NCBI RefSeq assembly: GCF_035920445.1
Contig: NZ_CP109162.1
Span: 8,432,001 to 8,496,000 of the forward strand
Direction of reading: 5' to 3'
DNA: 64,000 nt
Source of the DNA: Nocardia sp. NBC_01730
Lineage (GTDB): Bacteria > Actinomycetota > Actinomycetes > Mycobacteriales > Mycobacteriaceae
A program made the translations under genes and the position numbers. How positions within the stretch are numbered: position 1 is the first letter of the stretch; each line of letters starts with the position of its first letter. The notes beneath the pieces are model-generated. The model ran no database searches and was not told where the DNA came from. It worked only from the letters and a program-made list of their open reading frames with translations. Shown in pieces: positions 18,495 to 28,187 of this stretch.

Positions 18495-20249
18495 TCAGTC
18501 GGAGTGCAGGCCGCGCTCGCGGTCGGCGCCCATTCCCAGGCGCTCCGGCGCGTGCATCCGGACAAAGATGTGGCCGACGCTTCTGCTGTCGAGCCCGCGG
18601 GTGAACTTGCTGACCAGCACCATGGCGGCGAACGCCGCGGGAACGCTGATCGCCGCCGGGTAGCCGAGCATCGCCGATGGCCATCCGCCCGCCACCTCGT
18701 CCGACAGCCCGCCGGTGACCGAGACGACCGTCGCCGCGCCCGCCGCGAGACCACCCGCGACGAGACCGGCGGCCGCGCCTGTCGCGGTCAGCCCGCGCCA
18801 CCAGATACCGAGCGCCAGCAGCGGGCACAGTGTCGACGCGGCCACCGCGAACGCCAGGCCCACGGTGCGCGACAGATCCAGCGATACGACGGTCAGCGAC
18901 AACGCGAGCGGCACAGCACCGGCGACCAGCGCCGCCGTGCGGAAGTCGCGAATCCGCCCACGCAGCATGTCGGTACTGAGCACGCCCGCGATGCTCACCA
19001 GCAGTCCCGACGAGGTGGACAGGAACGCCGCGATCGCACCCGCCGCCACCAGCGCCGCGAGCAGTTGTCCCGGCAGCCCGCCGAGCACCGACCCCGGCAG
19101 CAACACCACCGCAGCGTCGGAGGTCCCGGTGATCAGTAGCTGCGGCACGTACAGCCGCGCGAAGACGCCCAGCAGCACCGGAAACAGGTAGAACAGCCCG
19201 ACCAGGCCGATCACCGCGAGCGCTGTCGCTCGGGCGGTCCTTCCGTCGGGGTTGGTGTAGAAGCGCACCAGCACATGCGGCAGACCCATGGTGCCGAGGA
19301 ACGTGGCGAGGATCAGCGAGTACACCTGGTAGGTCGGATGCGGCCCGCCGAGGCCGCCGCCCGGCGCCAGCCAGCCCGCGCCGTCCGCGGGAGCGCCCGC
19401 GACGACCGGCACCGCGGCTCCCGCGTCCAGCACCAGCCGCGTGCCCCCCGCCAGTTCGTGCGCACCCGCCGTCAGCTGGACCGGACCGTCGACCGTGTGG
19501 TCGTCGAGGGTACCCGTGATCGAAACCTCCTGCGGCGCACCGACCTGCACCACCACGTCGGTGGTCACGTCGACCACGGTGCGTTCGGCCACCACAGGGG
19601 GGGCGGGCGCGCCGAGCGCACGGTCCTCGACAAAGAAGTGCCCGAGCAGCACCAGCGCCGGAATCGCCACCGCGGTCAGCTTCAACCAGTACTGGAAAGC
19701 CTGGACCAGCGTGATCGACCGCATCCCGCCCCCGACCACGTTCGCGATCACGATCCCGCCTACCGTCGCCGTGCCCACCCAGCCTGGGACGCCGAGCAAA
19801 AAGTGCAGCGTCAATCCCGCCCCCTGGAACTGCGGGATCAGATACACCGCGCACACCAGCACGACGACGGTCGCGGCCAGCCTGCGCAAGCGCAGTGAGC
19901 CCAAGCGGAATTCGGCGAAGTCGGGCACCGTGTACGCGCCCGAGCGCCGCAGCGGGGCCGCGACGAACAACAGCAGCGCGAGATATCCGGCGGTGAAGCC
20001 CACCGGGTACCACAGCGCGTCCGCGCCGTACTTGGCGATCAACCCGGCGACACCGAGAAACGAAGCAGCCGAAAGGTATTCGCCGGAAATAGCGGCGGCG
20101 TTCCAGCGCGGTCCCACGCTGCGGGAGGCGACCAGGAAGTCGGAGGTGGTGCGGGCGAGGCGTACTCCATACGCGCCGATCGCGACCGTGGCCAGCGCCG
20201 CGAGCACCAACGCGGCCACCGTCAGCGCGGGGGCGGGTCCGGGGGTCAC
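18495..20249 (-). CDS. Second sodium/solute symporter with a large soluble insert
   Basis: The 584-residue protein is related to the ActP/MctC-type symporters: SEYLSAASF-like AISGEYLSAASFLGVAG, FLGTMGLPHVLVRFYTNPDG and FLSTSSGLLVSIAGVLSTD are visible. Between about residues 207 and 305 it carries a roughly 100-residue hydrophilic insert rich in Val, Thr, Asp and Gly, predicted to be beta-structured and flanked by helices. With a two-component system and a small membrane protein encoded upstream, it is probably a regulated monocarboxylate transporter. The GTG start is followed by a normal first helix. Confidence 0.85.
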   Translation of the reverse strand: MTPGPAPALTVAALVLAALATVAIGAYGVRLARTTSDFLVASRSVGPRWNAAAISGEYLSAASFLGVAGLIAKYGADALWYPVGFTAGYLALLLFVAAPLRRSGAYTVPDFAEFRLGSLRLRRLAATVVVLVCAVYLIPQFQGAGLTLHFLLGVPGWVGTATVGGIVIANVVGGGMRSITLVQAFQYWLKLTAVAIPALVLLGHFFVEDRALGAPAPPVVAERTVVDVTTDVVVQVGAPQEVSITGTLDDHTVDGPVQLTAGAHELAGGTRLVLDAGAAVPVVAGAPADGAGWLAPGGGLGGPHPTYQVYSLILATFLGTMGLPHVLVRFYTNPDGRTARATALAVIGLVGLFYLFPVLLGVFARLYVPQLLITGTSDAAVVLLPGSVLGGLPGQLLAALVAAGAIAAFLSTSSGLLVSIAGVLSTDMLRGRIRDFRTAALVAGAVPLALSLTVVSLDLSRTVGLAFAVAASTLCPLLALGIWWRGLTATGAAAGLVAGGLAAGAATVVSVTGGLSDEVAGGWPSAMLGYPAAISVPAAFAAMVLVSKFTRGLDSRSVGHIFVRMHAPERLGMGADRERGLHSD

Positions 20250-20384
20250 GCCGAACCCCGGCGCGACGCGGCCCGCACCGAAACGGATTGGGGGATCCGG
20301 GCAGATTCCGTGCCGGTGCGGCCGCGGAGGTATCCGGTGGTTCGTGTCGGCGGCATCGTGTGGACGGTTCGGTACGAGCGCATG

Positions 20385-20750
20385 TCAATCCTCGGCCAGC
20401 TCGAGGAAATCCTGCTCGTTGCGCTCGGCTTGGCGCACATACGATCGGCCGATCAGAAACAGCAGCGGGTACACAGCGCCGCCGAGTAGTAGCCATGGCA
20501 ACCGCACTCCGAGCACCACCACCGATCCGACCGGGCCGATCTCGAACAGCACCGGTAGCGCGCACAACACGGCGACCGTCACAAGGCCGAGCCGCAGTGC
20601 GAGCCCGAGCTGTGCGCGGATCAGGCCACCGATGAGCGCCTCACCGATCCCGGTCTGCTCGGCCACCTCCACCCTGGTGCGCACTCGCCGAGCCCCGCGC
20701 CGCTGCGAAAGCACGACGCGCTGCCGTGCCGGACGCTGCGGCCCGGTCAC
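20385..20750 (-). CDS. Small two-helix membrane protein of the symporter operon
   Basis: The product has about 121 residues: a basic N-terminal third ([20 protein letters not shown]), then two hydrophobic segments (LGLALRLGLVTVAVLCALPVL and LPWLLLGGAVYPLLFLIG), ending in YVRQAERNEQDFLELAED. Its size, topology and place before the symporter gene parallel DUF485 proteins, and the closing YVRQAER is similar, but the sequence is divergent. The GTG at 20750 forms a GTGA overlap with the response regulator stop; a GTG four codons upstream is an alternative. Confidence 0.65.
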   Translation of the reverse strand: MTGPQRPARQRVVLSQRRGARRVRTRVEVAEQTGIGEALIGGLIRAQLGLALRLGLVTVAVLCALPVLFEIGPVGSVVVLGVRLPWLLLGGAVYPLLFLIGRSYVRQAERNEQDFLELAED

Positions 20751-21544
20751 TGGTTGCCCCACCTTTGCCGGGGGTCGTGCACCAGCCGCTGTTTCAATTC
20801 ACGCACCTGTCTGCGGCTGACCGGCAATTCGACCGCCGCCGCGTCGCCCTCGGCACGAAGGCACACGACGGTCCCGCTGCCGACTGTGCGCATCCCGGTC
20901 ACCAGCCGCAGCGCGACCAGATACGACCGGTGCACCCGGAGAAACCCCGCGTTCTGCCATCGGGATTCCAATGCCGACAACGGAATCCGCACCAGATGGG
21001 AGCCGCCGCTGGTGTGCAGCCTGGCGTAGTCCCCGTCCGCCTCTACCCAGCTCACGGTCGAGCGCGGCACCAGCGTGGTCACCCCGCCCAGTTCGACGGG
21101 AATGACCTCGCTCGGATCGGACTGCGCTTCCCCGGTGGGATGGTGTGACGCGCTGCGCGCAATGGCGATCCGCCGTACCGCTGCGGCGAGCCGCGCCTCG
21201 CGCAGCGGCTTGAGCAGATAGTCCGCGGCGCCGAGGTCGAACGCCGCGATCGCGCGATCGTCGTGCGCGGTCACGAACACCACCGCGGGCGGATTCGCGA
21301 ACTCCGACAGGATCCCGGCCAGCTCCATACCGTCGAGCCCGGGCATATTGATGTCCAGGAACACGGCGTCGACCGGATGCACCCGTAGCACCCGGAGCGC
21401 GCTCGTCGCGTCGCCCGCCGCGTGGATCGCGCTGATCTCGGATCGCGCGCGCAGCAGATACACCAGCTCGTCGAGAGCGGGTTTCTCGTCGTCCACGGCG
21501 AGCACGCGCAGCGCGCCCGTCGAGTTGCCGGTCGCGCGGGTCAC
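20747..21544 (-). CDS. LytTR-family response regulator
   Basis: The 265-residue regulator has a receiver domain (VLAVDDEKPALDELVYLL, phospho-acceptor Asp in AVFLDINMPGLDG, Lys in YLLKPL) and a C-terminal LytTR DNA-binding domain (VSWVEADGDYARLHTSGGSH, then RVHRSYLVAL). Homologues pair with LytS/BtsS-type kinases to control uptake of pyruvate or other small acids. The kinase gene is 85 bases upstream, and the small membrane protein and symporter genes follow. The GTG start at 21544 fits the beginning of the receiver domain. Confidence 0.88.
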   Translation of the reverse strand: MTRATGNSTGALRVLAVDDEKPALDELVYLLRARSEISAIHAAGDATSALRVLRVHPVDAVFLDINMPGLDGMELAGILSEFANPPAVVFVTAHDDRAIAAFDLGAADYLLKPLREARLAAAVRRIAIARSASHHPTGEAQSDPSEVIPVELGGVTTLVPRSTVSWVEADGDYARLHTSGGSHLVRIPLSALESRWQNAGFLRVHRSYLVALRLVTGMRTVGSGTVVCLRAEGDAAAVELPVSRRQVRELKQRLVHDPRQRWGNQ

Positions 21545-21629
21545 AGTCGGTCCATCGTAGGCGTTGGGTTTCCGGCCGTGGCGCGGGTATCCATGCCACG
21601 ACCCGCCGCTTCCTGGGGGTGCACGGGAC

Positions 21630-22820
21630 TCATGCCCGGATGCCCGCGCGGAATTTGGGGACGCGGAGGCTGACTTTCGTGCCCGCACCGGGCGCGGTTT
21701 CGACGACCAGGCCGTAGTCGTTGCCGAACGCCGCGCGCAGCCGGTCGTCGACGTTGGCCAGCCCGACGTGCGCGGACTCGCCAGACTGTGCCGTGCCCGT
21801 CGCGGCGTCGAGCGCGCCGGAGCGCAGCAGGTCCGGGTCCATGCCGACGCCATCGTCCTCGACGCTGATCACGCAGTCGGTGCCTGCGTCGGCGGCGACG
21901 ATACTGACGGTACCGCCGCCCTGCACCGTACCGGCCAACCCGTGCCGTACCGCGTTCTCCACCAGCGGCTGCAGCGCGAGGAAGGGCAGGACGACGCCGA
22001 GCACCTCCGGCGCGATCCGCAGGCGCACCTCGAGCGCGTCGCCGAAGCGGGCCCGCTCGAGTGCCAGGTACCGCTCGATATTGCGCAGTTCGTCGGCCAG
22101 TACGGTGAATTCGCCCGCGGCGCGGAAGGAGTACCTGGTGAAGTCGGCGAACTCGAGGATCAGCTCGCGGGCCCGCGTCGGGTCGGTGCGGACAAATGAG
22201 GCGATGGTGTTCAGCGCGTTGTAGATGAAATGCGGGCTGATCTGGGCGCGCAGCGCGCGCACCTCGGCGCGGTCGAGCCGGGCCCGCGACGCGTCCAGCT
22301 CGGCCAGTTCGAGCTGGCCGCAGGCATACCGCGCCACCTCGGCGACCGCGCCGAGCCAGCCGGGACCGGGTTGTCCGCTGGTCACCACGCCGAGCACCCC
22401 GGCAACCCCGGTGGACTCGATCAGCAGCGGCTGCGCGATCAGGGTGCGTCCGGCGTGCTCGCCGCGCCCGGGCCCGGCTATCAGCACCGGCCGTTCACCG
22501 GCGACGGCCCGCTCGGCGGCTTCGGTGAAGTACTCCGCCAGCTCGGCGTGCGGTCCTTCCCAGGCCAGCAGCGTGCCGTCGGCGTCGGCCATGGCGAGTG
22601 CCTCGGCGCCGGTGAGTGCCCGTAGATGCGGCGCAGCCTCACGCGCCGATTCCCCCGTGAGCCCGCGCCGCAGCGGGACCGCCGCGAGTGACGCGGTGTG
22701 CAGCGCCGAATGTACCGCCCGCTCGGCAGGCGTCGTCACCACCCGACGGGTGCGCAGCCAGATCAGCAGCGCACCGGCGATCAGCGCCGCGGCGACTACG
22801 ACGGCGAGCGCGGTGGTCAT
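21630..22820 (-). CDS. LytS-type sensor histidine kinase
   Basis: The 396-residue kinase has an N-terminal membrane helix (ALAVVVAAALIAGALLIWL), a GAF-like segment (LRALTGAEALAMADADGTLL to about residue 170), the His_kinase signature ALRAQISPHFIYNALNTIA with the phosphorylated His near residue 197, and an HATPase domain (PLVENAVRHGL, EDDGVGM). This one-helix form of the LytS/YehU type suggests sensing of an intracellular or membrane-near signal. Next to a LytTR regulator and monocarboxylate transporters, it probably tunes acetate or pyruvate uptake. ATG 22820 is preferred to one three codons earlier. Confidence 0.88.
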   Translation of the reverse strand: MTTALAVVVAAALIAGALLIWLRTRRVVTTPAERAVHSALHTASLAAVPLRRGLTGESAREAAPHLRALTGAEALAMADADGTLLAWEGPHAELAEYFTEAAERAVAGERPVLIAGPGRGEHAGRTLIAQPLLIESTGVAGVLGVVTSGQPGPGWLGAVAEVARYACGQLELAELDASRARLDRAEVRALRAQISPHFIYNALNTIASFVRTDPTRARELILEFADFTRYSFRAAGEFTVLADELRNIERYLALERARFGDALEVRLRIAPEVLGVVLPFLALQPLVENAVRHGLAGTVQGGGTVSIVAADAGTDCVISVEDDGVGMDPDLLRSGALDAATGTAQSGESAHVGLANVDDRLRAAFGNDYGLVVETAPGAGTKVSLRVPKFRAGIRA

Positions 22821-22888
22821 CGCGGGCACTGGCGGAGGGAGTCCATGCGCCGATTATCGCGGTAGCGGACCCGCGTGCCGTGCGGTGT

Positions 22889-22923
22889 CGGGTTCCGCCG
22901 CGCGGAGCGGGCGGCGGAACCCG
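22889..22923 (-). terminator. Terminator hairpin after the secreted-protein gene
   Basis: CGGGTTCCGCCGC (22889-22901) and GCGGCGGAACCCG (22911-22923) form a perfect 13-bp stem with a 9-base loop, 43 bases after the stop of the secreted-protein gene and before the histidine kinase gene. It separates the two minus-strand units. Confidence 0.75.
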
Positions 22924-22965
22924 GACGCCGCCGACCGCTACGGACGCGGTTCGTTATGGAGTGGG

Positions 22966-23406
22966 CTAGCCCTGGTAGGGCGGCACAGTGAACTCGATTG
23001 GGCCCAGCTCGGGCACATGCACCGCGCCGATGGTGGCGGTCGCGGTGAACCGGCCGGGGCCGGGCGCGAACAGCGCGGAGTGCCCGCTGTTGCCCCAGTA
23101 TCCCGGCCCCTGCGCAGTCACAGCGAACGCGCCCGTCGCACCGGTGTCGACGTTGCGCCAGTTCAGCGTGATCGGCAGGGTGCACGGCCCGACGCCGACC
23201 AGCGTCGAGCTCACGGTGAACGCCGCTTGGTTCGGGTAGGCATTGCCGTTGATCGAGGCGTCGACCTGCCCCACACAGGGTCCCTGGGCGAGGGTATAGA
23301 TGGTGGCGAACTTACCCTCCGGGGCCGCCGCGACGGGCGCGGCCGTCGCGAGCAGGGCCGCGAAGGCCGTAGCGGAAAGTACGAACAGTGCTTTCGTCGA
23401 ATTCAT
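22966..23406 (-). CDS. Small secreted protein of unknown function
   Basis: The 146-residue protein has a signal peptide (NSTKALFVLSATAFAALLAT, cleavage likely after PVAAA) and a mature domain of about 115 residues, rich in Gly, Thr and Val, with two cysteines (GPCVGQVD and GPCTLP) that may form a disulfide. The strand-like repeats (NWRNVDTGATGAFAV, TATATIGAVHV) suggest an immunoglobulin-like or beta-sandwich fold. I know no function. The ATG at 23406 has GTGGAGG upstream. The longer open frame upstream of it is a shadow. Confidence 0.75.
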   Translation of the reverse strand: MNSTKALFVLSATAFAALLATAAPVAAAPEGKFATIYTLAQGPCVGQVDASINGNAYPNQAAFTVSSTLVGVGPCTLPITLNWRNVDTGATGAFAVTAQGPGYWGNSGHSALFAPGPGRFTATATIGAVHVPELGPIEFTVPPYQG

Positions 23407-23782
23407 GGACACCTCCACAAGTTTGGGGACATCAGCGTCTGTCATGCCATGCGTCCATCCCCGCACAACGCGCCCGACACCGTCGTCGGGGAGGGAGACC
23501 GAGCCTACAGTCGTGCCACGACAATGTCGGTTCGCCGGAACTCCGAGCGATCCGCGCGGACCGCTGCCGACCGGTGTGGCCGACGTGCAGGTGGCCGTGC
23601 CCGACAATGATCGGTCCGGCCGGAAATTCCTCCGGCGCAGGACCGCTCGGACAACCCGACATTCGCGGAAATCAGCCACTCAAACGGCGAGTCGGCAGGA
23701 CGCGCCGGTGATCTTCGCCACCGACACGCCGGGCGCCCACGATGCGCCAGCGAGCCTGGACGAACCAGTCGGTGGCGCCCCC

Positions 23783-23788
23783 TAGAAT
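23783..23788 (+). promoter_or_regulatory. Probable -10 box of dnaE1
   Basis: TAGAAT lies 44 bases before the TTG start and about 30 bases before the ribosome site GGGAGGAAGG. No clear -35 element is visible at the ideal distance. Confidence 0.4.
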
Positions 23789-23832
23789 CGGTCCAGCCAA
23801 CCCCCGTCGAGACCTTGGGAGGAAGGACCATT

Positions 23833-26800
23833 TTGGCCGCCTCGTCCGGATCGTTCGTTCACCTGCACAACCACACCGAGTACTCGATGCTCGATGGTGC
23901 GGCCAAGATCTCCCCGCTGTTCACCGAGGCGAAACGGTTGGGCATGACCGCGGTCGGAATGACCGACCACGGCAACATGTACGGGGCGTCGGAGTTCTAC
24001 AACTCCGCCAAGAAGCACGACGTCAAACCGATCATCGGCATCGAGGCCTACATCGCGCCCGCCTCCCGGTTCGACACCAAGCGAGTGCTGTGGGGTGACC
24101 CCAGCCAGAAGGGCGACGACGTCTCGGGTTCGGGTGCCTACACCCATATGACCATGGTCGCCGAGACCGCGACCGGCCTGCGCAACCTGTTCACACTGTC
24201 CTCCCTGGCCTCCATTGAGGGTCAGCTCGGCAAGTGGGCGCGCATGGACGAGGAGATCATCGCCCAGTACGCGGAGGGCATCATTTCGACGACGGGCTGC
24301 CCGTCCGGCGAGGTGCAGACCCGCCTTCGCCTCGGCCACGAGCGCGAGGCGCTGGAGGCCGCGGCCAAGTGGCAGGAGATCTTCGGCAAGGACAACTTCT
24401 TCCTCGAGGTGATGGACCACGGGCTGTCGATCGAGCGCCGGGTTCGCGAGGGACTGCTGAACGTCGGCAAGCAGCTCGGCATCCGGCCGCTGGCCACGAA
24501 CGACTGCCACTACGTCACCAAGGATCAGTCCAGCAACCACGAGGCGCTGCTGTGTGTGCAGACCGGCAAGACGCTCTCGGACCCGACCAGGTTCAAGTTC
24601 GACGGTGACGGCTACTACCTGAAGTCCGCCGAGGAGATGCGCGCGCTCTGGGACGCCGAGGTGCCCGGCGCGTGCGACAGCACGGTGCTGATCGGCGAGC
24701 GGGTCCAGCCCTACGACGACGTGTGGGCCTTCAAGGACCGGATGCCGGTGTTCCCCGTGCCCGCGGGCGAGGACCAGGATTCCTGGCTGCGCAAAGAGGT
24801 CGACCGCGGCTTGGCGCGTCGCTTCCCCGACGGGGCGCCCGAGGAGTACTACACCCGCGCCTATTTCGAGCTCGACGTCATCAAGCAGAAGGGCTTCCCG
24901 GCCTACTTCCTCGTCGTGGGCGACCTGGTCGCGCACGCGAAGGAGGTCGGCATCCGGGTCGGCCCCGGCCGTGGCTCGGCGGCAGGCTCGCTGGTGGCCT
25001 ACGCGCTGGGCATCACCAACATCGACCCGCTGCCGCACGGACTGCTGTTCGAGCGGTTCCTGAATCCGGAGCGCCCGTCCGCGCCCGATATCGATATCGA
25101 CTTCGACGATCGCCGTCGCGGTGAGATGGTCCGTTACGCCACCGAGAAGTGGGGCACGGACCGGGTTGCCCAGGTGATCACGTTCGGCACGATTAAAACC
25201 AAGGCCGCGATCAAGGACTCCGCGCGGGTCCAGTTCGGCCAGCCCGGCTTCGCCATCGCCGACCAGATCTCCAAGGCGCTGCCGCCCCCGATCATGGCCA
25301 AGGACATCCCGCTCTCGGGCATCATGGACCCGGACCACGATCGGTACAAGGAAGCCGCCGAGGTCCGCGAACTCATCGGCAACAACCCCGATGTCGCCAA
25401 GATCTACGAGACCGCGCGCGGGCTGGAGGGCCTGATCCGCAACGCGGGCGTGCACGCCTGCGCGGTGATCATGTCCTCCGAGCCGCTGATGGACGCCATC
25501 CCGGTGTGGAAGCGGCCGCAGGACGGGGCGATCATCACCGGCTGGGACTACCCGTCCTGCGAGGCCATCGGCCTGCTGAAGATGGACTTCCTCGGCCTGC
25601 GCAACCTCACCGTGATCGGTGACGCGCTGGACAACATCAAGGCCAACCGCGGCATCGACCTCGACATGGACAACTTGCCGCTGGACGACCCAGCCACCTA
25701 CGAATTGCTTTCGCGCGGTGACACTCTCGGCGTCTTCCAGCTCGACGGTGGTCCCATGCGCGACCTGCTGCGCCGCATGCAGCCCACCGGCTTCAACGAC
25801 ATTGTCGCAGTCCTCGCGCTGTATCGCCCCGGCCCGATGGGCATGAATGCGCACAACGACTACGCCGACCGCAAGAACGGGCGTCAGCCGATCAAACCGA
25901 TCCATCCGGAGCTGGAGGAGCCGCTCAAAGACATCCTCGCCGAGACCTACGGTCTGATCGTCTACCAAGAGCAGATCATGTTCATCGCGCAGAAGGTCGC
26001 CTCCTACTCCATGGGCAAGGCCGACGCGCTGCGCAAGGCGATGGGTAAGAAGAAGCTCGAGGTCCTCGAAGCCGAGTACAAGGGTTTCCACGAGGGCATG
26101 ACCACGAACGGATTCTCCGAGGGCGCGGTGAAGGCGCTGTGGGACACCATTCTTCCGTTCGCCGGCTACGCGTTCAACAAGTCGCACGCCGCGGGCTACG
26201 GCCTCGTCTCGTTCTGGACCGCCTACCTCAAGGCCAACTACCCGGCTGAGTACATGGCGGGCCTGCTCACCTCCGTCGGGGACGACAAGGACAAGGCAGC
26301 GGTCTACCTCTCCGACTGCCGCCGCCTCGGCATCACCGTGCTGCCGCCGGACGTCAACGAGTCCGAGCAGAACTTCGCCTCCGTCGGCAAAGACATCCGC
26401 TTCGGCCTCGGCGCGGTGCGCAATGTCGGCGCGAACGTCGTCGCCTCGATCATCCAAGCGCGCAAGGAGAAGTCGAAGTTCACCGACTTCTCCGACTACC
26501 TGAACAAGATCGACGCGATCGCGGCGAGCAAGAAGGTCACCGAATCCCTCATCAAGGCGGGCGGTTTCGACTCGCTCGGGCATCCGCGCAAGGGGCTGCT
26601 GCTGATCCACTCCGACGCCATCGACGCCGTCATGTCCACCAAGAAGGCCGAGGCGATAGGTCAGTTCGACCTGTTCGGCGGTATGGACGCGGACGAGTCG
26701 GTGACCTCGGTGTTCAACGTGAAGGTGCCCGATGAGGAGTGGGAATCCAAGCACCGGCTGGCGCTGGAGCGGGAGATGCTCGGGCTGTATGTGTCCGGGC

Positions 26801-27381
26801 ATCCGCTCAACGGCATCGAGCATGTGCTCGCGGCACAGGCGGATACCCAGATCCCCGCCATTCTGGAAGGCGACATCAAGGACGGCACCCAGGTGACCAT
26901 CGGCGGCATCCTCGCCTCGGTGAACCGTCGCATCAACAAGAACGGCCTGGCCTGGGCCTCCGCGCAGCTGGAGGACCTCACCGGTGGCATCGAGGTGCTG
27001 TTCTTCCCGCAGTCCTACTCGGTGTACGGCATGGACGTGGTCGAGGACGCGGTGGTGCTGGTGAAGGCCCGCGTCTCGGTCCGCGACGATCGGATCTCGT
27101 TGATCGCCAATGATCTCGCCGTCCCCGACCTGTCCGCCATCGGCGTCGCCAAGCCGCTCGCGGTCACCATTCCGACCCGCATGTGCACGCCGGACAAGGT
27201 CGGCGCGCTCAAGCGGGTGCTGACCAGCCACCCGGGCACCTCGGATGTGCACCTGCGCCTCGTCGGCGCGGGCGACAAGACCACGTTGCTGAAACTCGAT
27301 GACAAACTGCGGGTTTCGCCGTCATCGGCCCTGATGGGTGACCTGAAGGCACTGCTGGGCCCCAGCTGCCTCACCGCCTGA
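23833..27381 (+). CDS. dnaE1: DNA polymerase III alpha subunit (DnaE1)
   Basis: The 1182-residue replicative polymerase begins with the PHP domain ([20 protein letters not shown]), the proofreading exonuclease of mycobacterial DnaE1. The polymerase palm aspartates lie in [12 protein letters not shown] (about residue 420), and [15 protein letters not shown] and [11 protein letters not shown] are further C-family blocks. The C-terminus carries the helix-hairpin and OB-fold ([20 protein letters not shown]). Length and motifs indicate the essential replicase and not the error-prone DnaE2. The TTG start is chosen for its GGAGGAAGG ribosome site. No intein is present. Confidence 0.96.
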   Translation: MAASSGSFVHLHNHTEYSMLDGAAKISPLFTEAKRLGMTAVGMTDHGNMYGASEFYNSAKKHDVKPIIGIEAYIAPASRFDTKRVLWGDPSQKGDDVSGSGAYTHMTMVAETATGLRNLFTLSSLASIEGQLGKWARMDEEIIAQYAEGIISTTGCPSGEVQTRLRLGHEREALEAAAKWQEIFGKDNFFLEVMDHGLSIERRVREGLLNVGKQLGIRPLATNDCHYVTKDQSSNHEALLCVQTGKTLSDPTRFKFDGDGYYLKSAEEMRALWDAEVPGACDSTVLIGERVQPYDDVWAFKDRMPVFPVPAGEDQDSWLRKEVDRGLARRFPDGAPEEYYTRAYFELDVIKQKGFPAYFLVVGDLVAHAKEVGIRVGPGRGSAAGSLVAYALGITNIDPLPHGLLFERFLNPERPSAPDIDIDFDDRRRGEMVRYATEKWGTDRVAQVITFGTIKTKAAIKDSARVQFGQPGFAIADQISKALPPPIMAKDIPLSGIMDPDHDRYKEAAEVRELIGNNPDVAKIYETARGLEGLIRNAGVHACAVIMSSEPLMDAIPVWKRPQDGAIITGWDYPSCEAIGLLKMDFLGLRNLTVIGDALDNIKANRGIDLDMDNLPLDDPATYELLSRGDTLGVFQLDGGPMRDLLRRMQPTGFNDIVAVLALYRPGPMGMNAHNDYADRKNGRQPIKPIHPELEEPLKDILAETYGLIVYQEQIMFIAQKVASYSMGKADALRKAMGKKKLEVLEAEYKGFHEGMTTNGFSEGAVKALWDTILPFAGYAFNKSHAAGYGLVSFWTAYLKANYPAEYMAGLLTSVGDDKDKAAVYLSDCRRLGITVLPPDVNESEQNFASVGKDIRFGLGAVRNVGANVVASIIQARKEKSKFTDFSDYLNKIDAIAASKKVTESLIKAGGFDSLGHPRKGLLLIHSDAIDAVMSTKKAEAIGQFDLFGGMDADESVTSVFNVKVPDEEWESKHRLALEREMLGLYVSGHPLNGIEHVLAAQADTQIPAILEGDIKDGTQVTIGGILASVNRRINKNGLAWASAQLEDLTGGIEVLFFPQSYSVYGMDVVEDAVVLVKARVSVRDDRISLIANDLAVPDLSAIGVAKPLAVTIPTRMCTPDKVGALKRVLTSHPGTSDVHLRLVGAGDKTTLLKLDDKLRVSPSSALMGDLKALLGPSCLTA

Positions 27382-27510
27382 GGCGGCACCGCACAGACCG
27401 GATCGGGTCCGCGTCCACCGGAACTGCCGGGGGTGCCGACCCGAGCTTTGTGTGCCGGGCCGGACTCCTCTCGACGACGAGCCCAGCGCCTCGACCACCC
27501 GGTATCGGGG

Positions 27511-28059
27511 CTAGAGGGCGAGTTGGGCGAGGGCGCGGAGGCCGGAGGTGATGTCGGCGGCGGTGGGGGCGTGGTCGGGGTCTACCAGGTGTTGGGCGAG
27601 TAGGCCGCCGATCATGGTTTGCAGGACGGCGCCGAGGTGGGAGTCCTTGTCGGCCGGGGCGAATCGGCGTGCAAGCTCGGTGCGGGCGAGGGCTTGGGCA
27701 GCGCCGAATTCCTTGCGGAGGTCGGGGGAGTGCAGGGCTTGAGCCAGGCTTTCGACGTTGGCCGACCAGAGGGCGTTGTCTTCGGTGAACGATGTGATGA
27801 GCTGCTGAAAGAAGGCATGTAAGCGGTCGGTGGGGTCCTCGGCGTCGGTGGGGAGCGAGTCGAGGATCTGCTGGACTGCGGCCGCGCTGGATTCCATCAT
27901 CGCCTGGTTGAGCAGCTTGTCGCGGGTGCCGAAGTGGTAGTTGATGGCCGCCAGGTTGGAGCCGGAGGCGGCGACGATATCCCGCACCGTGGTGCGCGCG
28001 TAGCCGCGTTCGGCCAGGCATCGTTTGGCGGCGGCGAGCAGATCTTCTCGGGTTCCCAC
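27511..28059 (-). CDS. TetR-family repressor of the adjacent acyltransferase gene
   Basis: The 182-residue regulator has an N-terminal TetR helix-turn-helix (TREDLLAAAKRCLAERGYAR, then TTVRDIVAASGSNLAAINYHFG) and a variable ligand-binding part. It is transcribed away from the PapA-like gene; between them lies a 35-bp palindrome that is its probable operator. Autoregulation and repression of the acyltransferase are inferred from this arrangement. The ligand is unknown, perhaps an acyl compound. Confidence 0.88.
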   Translation of the reverse strand: MGTREDLLAAAKRCLAERGYARTTVRDIVAASGSNLAAINYHFGTRDKLLNQAMMESSAAAVQQILDSLPTDAEDPTDRLHAFFQQLITSFTEDNALWSANVESLAQALHSPDLRKEFGAAQALARTELARRFAPADKDSHLGAVLQTMIGGLLAQHLVDPDHAPTAADITSGLRALAQLAL

Positions 28060-28102
28060 CTTCGCACCCTATCAGCGCGGCATACATCCGTTTGTGGCAG
28101 TT

Positions 28103-28137
28103 GTTTCAAACACTTGTATATGACAAGCGTTTGAAAC
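28103..28137. promoter_or_regulatory. 35-bp palindromic operator in the TetR/PapA divergon
   Basis: The arms GTTTCAAAC (28103-28111) and GTTTGAAAC (28129-28137) are perfect reverse complements. Inside them CTTGT and ACAAG continue the symmetry, with one mismatch pair and a 5-base centre. The site lies 43 bases before the TetR start and 50 bases before the acyltransferase ATG, which is ideal for repression of both. Confidence 0.8.
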
Positions 28138-28187
28138 ATCTGTATGTTGAAGGCGGGCTGCTCCAACACACGGAAGTACGAGATGAG

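Noticed and set aside
23782..27252. 1156-codon open frame antisense to dnaE1
   Set aside because: It is the shadow frame of a GC-rich gene: Asp/His/Gly/Arg-rich low-complexity composition, no domain, and dnaE1 on the other strand is unmistakable.
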